Shown: positions 37,632 through 45,926 of the stretch, piece after piece | How positions within the stretch are numbered: the first letter of the stretch is position 1 | How the letters are laid out: each line of letters opens with the position of its first letter | Source of the DNA: Bacteroides sp. | GTDB lineage: Bacteria > Bacteroidota > Bacteroidia > Bacteroidales > Bacteroidaceae | Assembly: GCA_021203515.1 (NCBI GenBank) | Contig: JAJQAY010000064.1 | Location: 1 to 64,000 of the forward strand | Direction of reading: 5' to 3' | Length of the DNA stretch: 64,000 nucleotides | Program-made: the position numbers and the translations under genes | The notes under the pieces: generated by a model | Database searches by the model: none | The model's input: the letters and a program-made list of their open reading frames with translations, nothing else | Told to the model about the DNA's origin: nothing

Positions 37632-38533
37632 ATGCAAATTATAAAACCAACAAAAGCAGAACTGATGAGAGAGTTGAAAGATTACATCTTCATCACTTTC
37701 GAACTCATCAGTTATGCTATGGAATGGGCGGCATTCCTCATCCCCTATCAAATTACTACCGGAGGTACTACCGGTATCGGAGCCATCATCTATTATTCCA
37801 CCGGATTTCCTATCCAGTGGTCGTACTTCATCATTAATGCCGTATTAATGACCTTTGCCATTAAAATCTTAGGACCGAAGTTCAGTATCAAAACTACGTT
37901 TGCTATTTTCGGACTGACTTTCTTCCTATGGTTTTTCCAGATGCTGGTGAACGGACCGGATGGAATATCTCCCTTGATTTTAGGACCTGGCAGGACTTTA
38001 TGGCTTGTCTGATAGGCGCTACCATGTGCGGTATCGGACTGGGAGTCGTATTCAATTGCAACGGTAGTACGGGAGGAACGAATATTATTGCCGCCATCAT
38101 CCACAAATATCACGACGTCACATTGGGACGCATGATTATGGCTTGTGATGTTGTTATCATCAGTTCCTGCTATTTCATCTTCAACGACTGGAGACGAGTG
38201 ATATTTGGTTTTGTAACTCTGTTCGTAATTGGTTTTGTACTGGATTACATCGTCAATGGTGCCCGTCAGTCGGTACAGTTCTTCATCTTCTCCAAAGAAT
38301 ATGAAAAGATTGCCGACCGCATTACCAAGGAAACGCATCGCGGTGTAACGATACTCGACGGCATAGGTTGGTACAGCAAACACAACGTAAAGGTATTGGT
38401 CGTATTGACCTATAAACGTCAATCCGTCGAGATATTCCGACTGGTGAAAGATATCAACCCCAATGCTTTCATTTCTCAAAGCTCCGTTATAGGTGTATAT
38501 GGGGAAGGGTTTGATAAATTAAAAGGAAAATAA
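37632..38533 (+). pseudogene. YitT/DUF2179-family membrane protein, frameshifted
   Basis: A membrane protein with an N-terminal YitT_membrane domain (five to six helices, e.g. WSYFIINAVLMTFAIKIL; CLIGATMCGIGLGVVF) and a C-terminal DUF2179 domain (KETHRGVTILDGIGWYS ... INPNAFISQSSVIGVYGEGF). The frame breaks at GG 37989-37990 (GGG expected, restoring LILGPGQDFMACLIGA). Restored product 300 residues. It sits between leuS and rdgB with 5- and 11-bp gaps, so probably one operon. Function of the family is unknown. Confidence 0.82.
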
Positions 38534-38544
38534 ATCACAAGCAT

Positions 38545-39123
38545 ATGAGAAAGAAATTTGTATTTGCCACCAACAATGCTCACAAACTGAAAGAGGTCAG
38601 TACTATTTTAGGAGATAAAGTAGAGCTTCTCAGTATGAAAGATATTAATTGCCAGGCCGATATCCCTGAAACAGCAGATACACTCGAAGGAAATGCTTTA
38701 CTGAAGGCACGCTATATCTTTGAGAATTATCAACTGGATTGCTTTGCCGACGATACGGGCTTGGAAGTAGAAGCTTTAAACGGAACTCCCGGAGTATATT
38801 CGGCACGTTATGCCAGCGATGCACACAACTCAGAGGTTAATATGAAGAAGCTATTGCAGGATATGGAAGGAATAGAGAACCGTAAATCCCAATTCCGTAC
38901 CATTTTTGCCCTGATTATCGACGGAAAGGAACATCTGTTCGAAGGTATCGTAAAAGGCGAAATAACGAAGACCAGGCGCGGTAATTCAGGTTTTGGTTAC
39001 GACCCCATATTCATACCCGAAGGATATACACAGACGTATGCCGAAATGGGAAATGAACTGAAGAATAAAATCAGCCATCGCGCCCTGGCTACTAATAAGC
39101 TCTGTAACTTTCTGATGAAATGA
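38545..39123 (+). CDS. rdgB: XTP/dITP diphosphatase (RdgB/HAM1)
   Basis: The 192-residue house-cleaning enzyme hydrolyses dITP and XTP to keep deaminated purines out of DNA. Signature pieces: [12 protein letters not shown] (residues 5-16), [25 protein letters not shown] (substrate and metal site), and [12 protein letters not shown] with the late SHRALA. Normal length. It is third in the leuS operon and intact. Confidence 0.95.
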   Translation: MRKKFVFATNNAHKLKEVSTILGDKVELLSMKDINCQADIPETADTLEGNALLKARYIFENYQLDCFADDTGLEVEALNGTPGVYSARYASDAHNSEVNMKKLLQDMEGIENRKSQFRTIFALIIDGKEHLFEGIVKGEITKTRRGNSGFGYDPIFIPEGYTQTYAEMGNELKNKISHRALATNKLCNFLMK

Positions 39124-39129
39124 TAAATG

Positions 39130-39275
39130 AGGCTGTCAAAACTTTAATAAACATATCATTCTGTCATTCAGAGCGTAGCGAAGAATCTCTTCTCTCATCA
39201 TAAAGGGAGTAGATTCTTCGGGCTAAAGCCCTCTGAATGACAGAATGATATGTTTATTAAAGTTTTGACATAGCC
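39130..39275. repeat. GTCATTCAGAG hairpin repeat, copy 3 (inverted), with long terminal inverted repeats
   Basis: The ends GGCTGTCAAAACTTTAATAA (39130) and AAAGTTTTGACATAGCC (to 39275) continue inward as CATATCATTCTGTCATTC / GAATGACAGAATGATATG, so arms of more than 40 bp pair. The central part is the same as in copies 1 and 2 but inverted. It lies between the convergent rdgB and YdeI-like genes. Confidence 0.85.
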
Positions 39276-39288
39276 CTATTATTTTGGA

Positions 39289-39851
39289 TTAATAGTATTT
39301 CTCAATCCCTCCAAATCCTTTTATTATTCTATTCTCTTTCGTTTTATTGATAAAGTTATTTAATCGCTTTTCAAACTCTTCCGGCCGTTTCCTCGCTGCT
39401 TCAACATATGCTATTCGTATACGCTTATATGCGTCGGAAAAACATTGAAAATTCATCCATGCCATTTCATCCTCCTTCAGTCTGTCAATTATATCATCCG
39501 GAAAAATAAAAGGATCCGATAAAACATTTTGTATTTTATCCTCAAACTTAGAATGTATCATCTTATTTACCAATAACCATTTAAGCCTTTCCTTATTAGC
39601 TTGCGAATACGTGCTTTTAGGGTTCCTGGGTGTGAAATACTGAATTTTATGTTCCTTATCGAGCGACTTTATCGTACTGTCAATCCACTCGAACAAAGAG
39701 CTTCTTCAACAGCATCATTGTATGCAATACTCTTTTCACCCGAAGATTTACCAGGAAACACAAACCAAATTTCATTAGCAGTCTCGAAATTGTCAGTCAA
39801 CCACTTTCGCCAATCTTTTCTATCTTCAAAGTATCTTGTTTCTACGGATAT
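39289..39851 (-). pseudogene. YdeI/OmpD-associated family protein, frameshifted and lacking a normal start codon
   Basis: The restored ~187-residue product begins SVETRYFEDRKDWRKWL and continues DAVEEALCFEWIDSTIKSLD, the family core. The frame breaks at AA 39692-39693 (AAA expected). The codon just after the nadA stop is ATA (39849-39851) where ATG would be expected, another possible G to A change. YdeI-like proteins are small cytoplasmic proteins, some tied to peptide or bacteriocin resistance. It is co-directional with and immediately after nadA. Confidence 0.75.
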
Positions 39852-39852
39852 A

Positions 39853-40791
39853 TTATAATCCCAGCTTTGCCGATATTTCCAACATCCTCTTAATAGGCTT
39901 TACTGCTTTCTTTGCTATTTCCGCATCCACCTTTATCTCCGGAGACTCGTTCTTTAAGCAATTATAGAGCTTTCCCAGCGTATTTAGTCTCATAAAGCTA
40001 CATTCATTGCAAGCACACGTACTATCGTTGGGAGGAGCCGGAATAAACTTCGTCTGCGGGCATTTCTTCTGCATCTCATGCAAGATACCCGACTCCGTAG
40101 CCACGATATATTCCTTTTCAGGATGGTTGACCGCATACTTCAGCAACGCAGCCGTAGAACCTATTACATCCGCCAACTTCAGAATAGTACTCTTACATTC
40201 GGGATGAACCAACACCACCGCATCAGGATATTGCTGCTTTAATTCAACAATCTTTTCAACCGAGAATTGTTCGTGTACATGGCATGCACCGTCCCATAAT
40301 AACATATTCCTCCCGGTAATGGAGTTAATATAATTCCCCAAATTTCTATCCGGCCCAAAGATTATTTTCTCATCTTTGGGAAAGCTTTCTACAATCTGAC
40401 GGGCATTGGTAGAAGTTACCACTACATCCGTAACTGCCTTTACCGCTGCCGTCGTATTTACATAGGATATCACCGTATACCCGGGATGCTCTTTGACAAA
40501 CTGACCAAACTCATCGGCCGGACAACTGTCTGCCAACGAACAGCCTGCCGCCATGTCGGACATCAGTACTTTCTTGTCCGGACAGAGCACTTTTGCCGTC
40601 TCTCCCATAAAGTGAACACCGCACATCACAATAATGTCCGCATCCGTCTTGGCAGCCAGTTGCGCCAAAGCCAAACTGTCGCCCACATAATCCGCTATAT
40701 CTTGTATTTCACCTTTCTGGTAGTAGTGGCCCAGAATGATTGCATTCTTCTCTTTTTTCAGTTGCTTGATAGCTTCTATAAGATTATTCAT
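39853..40791 (-). CDS. nadA: quinolinate synthase A
   Basis: The 312-residue [4Fe-4S] enzyme condenses iminoaspartate (made by NadB) with dihydroxyacetone phosphate to quinolinate in NAD synthesis. The three cluster cysteines fit CGVHFMGE (early), the middle segment WDGACHVHEQFS and C-x2-C at CACNECSFM. Other conserved pieces: ILGHYYQKGEIQDIAD and PECKSTIL. The partner gene nadB is 12 kb away. The promoter (41020-41027) implies a ~225-nt leader. Intact. Confidence 0.96.
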   Translation of the reverse strand: MNNLIEAIKQLKKEKNAIILGHYYQKGEIQDIADYVGDSLALAQLAAKTDADIIVMCGVHFMGETAKVLCPDKKVLMSDMAAGCSLADSCPADEFGQFVKEHPGYTVISYVNTTAAVKAVTDVVVTSTNARQIVESFPKDEKIIFGPDRNLGNYINSITGRNMLLWDGACHVHEQFSVEKIVELKQQYPDAVVLVHPECKSTILKLADVIGSTAALLKYAVNHPEKEYIVATESGILHEMQKKCPQTKFIPAPPNDSTCACNECSFMRLNTLGKLYNCLKNESPEIKVDAEIAKKAVKPIKRMLEISAKLGL

Positions 40792-41019
40792 AATTATATT
40801 TTTTGATTTCTCTTTTCTCTTTAAAAATCCTTTGATGCTAATGATAGGCTGTTAATAGTGTGAACAAATAAATTCGATTTCTTTTGGTCAATAAGTTATT
40901 AGTATGAGATAAAACTTTATTCTTTAGGTTATCAACGTAAGTAAATAAAGTATATCTATTGATAATAAGCTTTCTATCGTCTCCTGTCATCCTTTCATTA
41001 ACACCTTGTTGATAAACTG

Positions 41020-41027
41020 CAAAGTTA
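41020..41027 (-). promoter_or_regulatory. -7 promoter element of nadA, with long leader
   Basis: Minus-strand TAACTTTG matches TAnnTTTG. The nadA ATG is at 40791, leaving ~225 nt of AT-rich leader with no hairpin I can identify by eye. The remainder of the gene-free stretch 40792-41278 is AT-rich. Confidence 0.5.
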
Positions 41028-41234
41028 ATAACTTTAGGATTATAAACCGATGAAACACTACTGAAAAATATGTTTATATAGTCCTTGAAAGTTTATCTTA
41101 ACTTATTTGTTTTGTTTGTTACACCGTTGTAATATGTATTACTTTGAATAATGCAAGGATTATTTCTCAAAATGTTTCCCTATTCTATTGACACCTTTTC
41201 AACGGTTATTAACCGGGATATGAACGAAAAGAAT

Positions 41235-41242
41235 TATCTTTG
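41235..41242 (+). promoter_or_regulatory. -7 promoter element of the RNA methyltransferase operon, with an upstream palindrome
   Basis: TATCTTTG matches TAnnTTTG, 37 bp before the ATG. The 13-bp palindrome CGGTTATTAACCG at 41203-41215 lies about where the -33 box should be. Confidence 0.6.
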
Positions 41243-41278
41243 TTGCCGAAATGTTAAATACCTAAAACACAGTAATTC

Positions 41279-41812
41279 ATGAAACATCGAAAACTAAAGA
41301 TAACCGAGCTAAATCGTATTAGTACTGAGGAGTTTAAGGAAGCTGAAAAGATACCTTTGGTAGTGGTGTTGGATAATATCCGCAGCTTGCATAACGTAGG
41401 TTCCGTGTTTCGTACTTCCGATGCTTTCCGCATAGAATGTATTTATCTCTGTGGCATTACGGCTACCCCACCGCATCCTAAAATGCACAAGACGGCTTTG
41501 GGAGCAGAGTTTACCATCGACTGGAAGTATGTTAATAACGCCGTTGAAGTTATTAATAACCTCAAGAAAGAAGGATATACGGTTTATTCCGTAGAGCAGG
41601 CAGAAGGAAGTATCATGCTGGATGAATTGACTTTAGACAGAACTAATAAGTATGCCGTAGTGATGGGAAACGAAGTGAAAGGTGTTCAACAAGAAGTTAT
41701 CGACCATTCTCATGGTTGCATCGAAATTCCCCAATACGGCACGAAGCATTCTCTGAATGTGTCCGTCACGGCAGGCATTGTTATTTGGGATTTATTCAAC
41801 AAACTAAAATAA
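41279..41812 (+). CDS. TrmH/SpoU-family RNA 2'-O-methyltransferase
   Basis: The 177-residue SPOUT methyltransferase has the three SpoU motifs: VVLDNIRSLHNVGSVFRT (motif 1, residues 29-46), YAVVMGNEVKGV (motif 2) and CIEIPQYGTKHSLNVSV (motif 3). It methylates a ribose in tRNA or rRNA; which one cannot be told, since TrmH and TrmL-like members look alike at this length. The esterase gene starts 4 bp later. Intact. Confidence 0.9.
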   Translation: MKHRKLKITELNRISTEEFKEAEKIPLVVVLDNIRSLHNVGSVFRTSDAFRIECIYLCGITATPPHPKMHKTALGAEFTIDWKYVNNAVEVINNLKKEGYTVYSVEQAEGSIMLDELTLDRTNKYAVVMGNEVKGVQQEVIDHSHGCIEIPQYGTKHSLNVSVTAGIVIWDLFNKLK

Positions 41813-41816
41813 GACG

Positions 41817-42644
41817 ATGAAACAAATTTTATTCTTATTGTACATTCTATTTAGTGTGAATGGTAGGACACAAGCTGATTTTTATTCACTTCAGGCGTTG
41901 GGAGATAGGTATGTTTATAACTCCGAATATTTTGATAACTCCCGCGAAATACAAATATATCGGAGTGGGGTAGATGCTACTTTAGTTTCAGATTCGCTTT
42001 TAACTGTTTATGTATTCGATGTTCAGTATCCACCTACTTTTAATTTGTTTTGCTCTACTTTTGAAATGATATATCCCGATGTATCTTGTATTATCGTTGG
42101 AATTTCCAATCCTGACAGACAAAGTGAATTAGCTCCGCCTTATACGGATTATAATTCCGTAAAAGGATATGATAATCCGGGAAAAGCAGACTCTCTGTTG
42201 TTATCGTTGAAAAATGAATTAATTCCCTTTATCAGAGAGAAGTACCATACTTCTTCAAGGAATATTTTAGTAGGACATTCTTTAGGGGAAACCTTTGTGA
42301 CATATGCTATGCTTACTAATCCTAATTTGTTTTCCTGTATTTTGGCAGTATCTCCCAATTATATCTATAGTAACAAGATAATGATTGATAGATTAACCAA
42401 ATTTTCGGACACATATGACGGAGATCACTCGCTATATATTTATCTGGCAAACGGTCAGAAGGATAAGATAGAAGAAACTTTTAAACCGGCAACCAAGGAA
42501 GCTGTTAAAATACTATCCAATCATTCCAGGATTATCTTGATTTACGACTCTTTAAATATAGAAAAACACAGTCACATTATCTTTGAAGGTTATTATAGAG
42601 GATTGATGAAAGTAAATGATTATGTTCATATGAACAACCAGTAG
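41817..42644 (+). CDS. secreted alpha/beta hydrolase, putative esterase
   Basis: The 275-residue protein has a short signal peptide (KQILFLLYILFSVNG) and an esterase-D-like alpha/beta hydrolase fold. The nucleophile lies in the elbow GHSLGE (G-x-S-x-G), with YANGQKD-type Asp region (LANGQKDK) and a His in EKHSHIIF completing a probable triad. Similar Bacteroides proteins hydrolyse siderophore or acyl esters; the substrate is unknown. Spacing (4 bp and 11 bp) suggests co-transcription with its neighbours. Confidence 0.8.
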   Translation: MKQILFLLYILFSVNGRTQADFYSLQALGDRYVYNSEYFDNSREIQIYRSGVDATLVSDSLLTVYVFDVQYPPTFNLFCSTFEMIYPDVSCIIVGISNPDRQSELAPPYTDYNSVKGYDNPGKADSLLLSLKNELIPFIREKYHTSSRNILVGHSLGETFVTYAMLTNPNLFSCILAVSPNYIYSNKIMIDRLTKFSDTYDGDHSLYIYLANGQKDKIEETFKPATKEAVKILSNHSRIILIYDSLNIEKHSHIIFEGYYRGLMKVNDYVHMNNQ

Positions 42645-42655
42645 TATTGTCCGGA

Positions 42656-43393
42656 ATGAATGGGATTGCAAAAAAGTCGGCGATGTGGAACTTATGGCAT
42701 GGTTGTCATAAGTTGAGTGCAGGTTGTCAGCATTGTTATGTCTATCGTGGTGATGCTAAAAGAGATGTGGACGGTTCGATAGTGGTACAAACGAAGAATT
42801 TTGATTTACCAATACGAAGAAAGTGCAATGGAAAATATAAGGTAGCTTCGGAAACGTTTGTCTATACTTGTTTCACCTCTGATTTCTTTGTGGAAGATGC
42901 GGATAAATGGCGTGCCGAAGCATGGGAAATGATGTATCAACGCAGTGACCTTCACTTTCTGATGATTATTAAGCGTATAGACCGCGTTGCGGACTACCTG
43001 CCTGAAAATTGGGGAGAGGGATATGATAATGTAACTATCTGTTGTACGGTTGAAAATCAGGCTTGTGCCGATTATCGGTTACCTATTTATCGAGCTGTTC
43101 CCATCAAGCATAAAATTATTATCTGCGAACCGCTATTAGAAAGAATAGATTTAAGTTCCTACTGCATCGGTGAATGGATAGAGCAGGTCGTTGCCGGAGG
43201 AGAGTCGGGATACGAAACTCGTCCTTGTGATTTTGACTGGGTAATGGAACTACGTAATATTTGTGTGGAAAACAATATCTCGTTCTGGTTTAAACAAACC
43301 GGGTCAAAGTTTATAAAAGAAGGAAAGTTCTATAATATCAGGAGACAATTCCAACATTCTCAAGCTCGCCAAGCAGGGATAAACTTTAAATAA
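42656..43393 (+). CDS. DUF5131 (Gp37/Gp68-like) radical-SAM-related protein
   Basis: About 245 residues. The cysteine set C17-x6-C24-x2-C27 in WHGCHKLSAGCQHCYVY and the order of later strands (FVYTCFTSDFF; MIIKRIDRVADYLP; VTICCTVENQ; EPLLERIDL; VVAGGESG) identify the phage Gp37/Gp68 (DUF5131) family, a relative of radical SAM proteins with unknown substrate. I prefer ATG 42656 over the in-frame TTG at 42647. Intact. Confidence 0.85.
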   Translation: MNGIAKKSAMWNLWHGCHKLSAGCQHCYVYRGDAKRDVDGSIVVQTKNFDLPIRRKCNGKYKVASETFVYTCFTSDFFVEDADKWRAEAWEMMYQRSDLHFLMIIKRIDRVADYLPENWGEGYDNVTICCTVENQACADYRLPIYRAVPIKHKIIICEPLLERIDLSSYCIGEWIEQVVAGGESGYETRPCDFDWVMELRNICVENNISFWFKQTGSKFIKEGKFYNIRRQFQHSQARQAGINFK

Positions 43394-43608
43394 TTACTGG
43401 GATTTACATATTCAGTGAATGGTTTTACATTTTATCATTCTGTCATTTTGTATTTTCTATTGGCAAATGCTTGCGTTTTTCCAGTCCATCGGCAAGGGGA
43501 GGTCAAATAACGTAACGTTTTTTTTCATTCATCAGTTAATCAGTGAAGTATCGAAATCCTTACACTTCTGATAAGTGGAAAAAGTGCTTTACGGTAACGT
43601 TTTTTTTT

Positions 43609-43718
43609 GTTCCTCGGTGAAAAATAATTCGTTCTCCGGTGAGAAACGGAGTGTTCCTCGGTGGGGAACTTGACGATAGATCTATCGAAAGTTAACGATA
43701 GGGTTACTGAAGTTGACC
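43609..43718. repeat. 22-bp periodic word array (locus 5), GTTCCnCGGTG and GATAG words
   Basis: Five in-phase units start at 43609 (GTTCCTCGGTGAAAAAT), 43631 (GTTCTCCGGTGAGAAAC), 43653 (GTTCCTCGGTGGGGAAC), 43675 (GATAGATCTATCGAAAG) and 43697 (GATAGGGTTACTGAAG), each 22 bp apart. The first three belong to the same word family as the array at 28229. The rest of 43394-43942 is AT-rich, with a repeated TAACGTTTTTTTT (about 43514 and 43595). Confidence 0.8.
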
Positions 43719-43942
43719 TTTTTCTGTATAAATCCTGCATATCTGGTGAAGATTATGCAGAAATTCCGTATCTATATTCTATTATTTATGCAATATATTT
43801 CTATTTCGATACTTTCTATATTCTTGTCTGTTAGTAAAAATATAAATATATTATCTTTTTGAATGATTAGTATACGATTAAATACCACTTAGAAGGATAA
43901 TTCTATATAGATAATTCCTTAGTAATAGGAAACAGCATCATT

Positions 43943-44012
43943 AAAATTGCACCATGATAGTGCAGAAATTGCCTATTTTCTGCACTATCATGGTGCAATT
44001 TTGTTATCTTTG
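43943..44012 (+). promoter_or_regulatory. 26-bp perfect palindrome abutting the ATPase promoter
   Basis: The left arm 43943-43968 (AAAATTGCACCATGATAGTG...) and right arm 43977-44002 are perfectly complementary, with an 8-nt loop TTGCCTAT. Each arm also contains a near-palindrome GCACCATGATAGTGC. The -7 box TATCTTTG (44005-44012) starts 3 bp after the right arm, which therefore covers the -33 region. ATG 44031 follows 19 bp later. This looks like an operator, or a terminus of a mobile unit. Confidence 0.8.
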
Positions 44013-44030
44013 TCCATAAATGTATTGATT

Positions 44031-45200
44031 ATGAATAGATTATATGAAAGTTTTAATAAGCTTCTGAAAGAAACAGATACTGGTTTCATTCGTTACAAAT
44101 ACGATGAAATCAAGTGGGAGAGCCGCATGTTAGGGTTAGTAGGACCACGTGGTGTGGGAAAGACAACTATGTTTCTACAATACATCAAAAAGAATTTGAC
44201 GACAAAAGATACGTTGTATGTATCGGCAGATAATATGTATTTTGTAACTCATACTTTGATTGATTTGGCTGACAAATTCAGTAAGCAAGGCGGTAAACAT
44301 TTGTTTATTGATGAAATTCATAAATACCCGAACTGGTCGCGTGAGTTGAAACAAATGTATGATACTTATACGGATATGCAGATTTTCTTTACCGGTTCAT
44401 CTATTTTGGACATCTATAAAGGAATGGCGGACTTAAGCAGGAGAACACCTATCTATGAAATGCAAGGACTGTCTTTTCGGGAATATCTGCGTTTGTTTCA
44501 CAATATATCTGTTCCTGTCTATGTTCTCGAAGAAATATTGGAACAGAAGGTAAAAATTCCAGGTGTAAGCCATCCTTTGTCAATGTTTGCTGATTATTTA
44601 CGAAAGGGGTATTATCCTTTTAGCCGTGATGCTGATTTTGATGTGGAATTGGAACAAGTCATAAATCAGACAATGGAAATTGATATTCCTCAGTATGCTA
44701 ATATGAATGTATCTACCGGACGTAAATTGAAGCAGTTGCTGATGGTTATTGCAAAAAGTGTTCCTTTTAAACCGATTATGCAAAAGCTGGCGGATTTAAC
44801 TGGAGTCAGCCGAAACTATATAAGTGATTATCTGCTATATATAGAGCGTAGCGGAATGATAACCCAACTGCGTGATGAAACCGGAGGAATACGTAGTTTA
44901 GGTAAAGTGGAAAAAATATATCTGGACAACACCAATCTTATTTATGCTTTAGGAAAGGTGGAATCCAATGTGGGTAATATTCGTGAGACTTTCTTTTATA
45001 ATCAGATGAGAGTAAAGCAAGAGATTACTTCTTCGCGCTTGGCCGATTTCCAGATTGGAGAACGGACATTTGAAGTAGGAGGAAAAGGAAAGGGTCAGAA
45101 ACAAATATCCGAAGAGAAGGAAGACTTTATTATAAAAGATGATATTGAATCGGGTTACGCCAATGTTATTCCTCTTTGGTACTTTGGCTTGAATTATTAG
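44031..45200 (+). CDS. AAA_14-family ATPase with C-terminal DUF4143-like nuclease fold
   Basis: The 389-residue protein carries Walker A GPRGVGKTT (residues 38-46), Walker B HLFIDEIHKY and sensor FFTGSSIL. The C-terminal domain (RSLGKVEKIYLDNTNLIYAL ... FEVGGKGKGQKQI) is of the DUF4143 type with a restriction-endonuclease-like core. The family is multi-copy in Bacteroides and its role is unknown. ATG 44031 lies 19 bp after the -7 box, which overlaps no longer frame. Its end overlaps the convergent DUF4294 gene by 4 bp. Intact. Confidence 0.88.
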   Translation: MNRLYESFNKLLKETDTGFIRYKYDEIKWESRMLGLVGPRGVGKTTMFLQYIKKNLTTKDTLYVSADNMYFVTHTLIDLADKFSKQGGKHLFIDEIHKYPNWSRELKQMYDTYTDMQIFFTGSSILDIYKGMADLSRRTPIYEMQGLSFREYLRLFHNISVPVYVLEEILEQKVKIPGVSHPLSMFADYLRKGYYPFSRDADFDVELEQVINQTMEIDIPQYANMNVSTGRKLKQLLMVIAKSVPFKPIMQKLADLTGVSRNYISDYLLYIERSGMITQLRDETGGIRSLGKVEKIYLDNTNLIYALGKVESNVGNIRETFFYNQMRVKQEITSSRLADFQIGERTFEVGGKGKGQKQISEEKEDFIIKDDIESGYANVIPLWYFGLNY

Positions 45201-45811
45201 AGCTGTCCGTTTTCCACCATCAGAATAACCCGTTCCGTCAGTGCATCATCGCCTGTGGGGTCATACTGATTCTTCAGGCTGGCACCGAACAATGCGGCAA
45301 AAATCTGGTAGAAATCTGCTTTGAAAGGCCCCATGAAGGCTTTTACAAGTTCGTATCCGGTAGAGTTGGTTTGGCGGTCTACTAACTTTATCAATAGCTT
45401 GCCTTGTGCAAAAGATAGTTTCTTCATGCGGGGCGTATATTGTTCCTTCAGTCCTTTCTCTACGGCCTTCATATGCTTTTCGCGTGCTTTTTGAGAGGAC
45501 AGAGTTTGCATGTACTCATATATTTCGATGATGGCACGGTTTATTTCTTTGGAGATAGGCAGTACCTTCTTCACGTCGCGGATGAGCTTGTAATACTGTG
45601 TCATTTCCCGCTTGTTCTTAAATTTAAGCGGTTTGAAGATATAGACGGTGGGAAGTTTGACATATGGGATGGTATCACCTTCATAAGCACACATCGGTGT
45701 CAGATAAACACTCTTTTGTGTACTATTTTCAGTTTGCTGCTGTGCACGACATATTAGGTTTCCAAAGAGTAGAAACAGAATGAATACTAATATGTTAAGT
45801 CTTGTGTTCAT
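45197..45811 (-). CDS. DUF4294 secreted protein
   Basis: About 204 residues with signal peptide NTRLNILVFILFLLFGNLIC (ending RAQQQ) and the DUF4294 body (EGDTIPYVKLPTVYIF, then KFKNKREMTQYYKLIRDVKKVLP). Bacteroidota-specific, mostly helical, function unknown. I chose ATG 45811 (MNTRLNIL). Intact; convergent with the ATPase gene. Confidence 0.8.
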   Translation of the reverse strand: MNTRLNILVFILFLLFGNLICRAQQQTENSTQKSVYLTPMCAYEGDTIPYVKLPTVYIFKPLKFKNKREMTQYYKLIRDVKKVLPISKEINRAIIEIYEYMQTLSSQKAREKHMKAVEKGLKEQYTPRMKKLSFAQGKLLIKLVDRQTNSTGYELVKAFMGPFKADFYQIFAALFGASLKNQYDPTGDDALTERVILMVENGQL

Positions 45812-45926
45812 ACTACAAAAGTATATCATTCTGTGGAATGTTACTGCATTGCCATCACTTTTCCTTGTCTAATTAACTTATTTAAGGTAACTTCGTCGTC
45901 CAAAAATTCAAAAGTACTCTATATAA

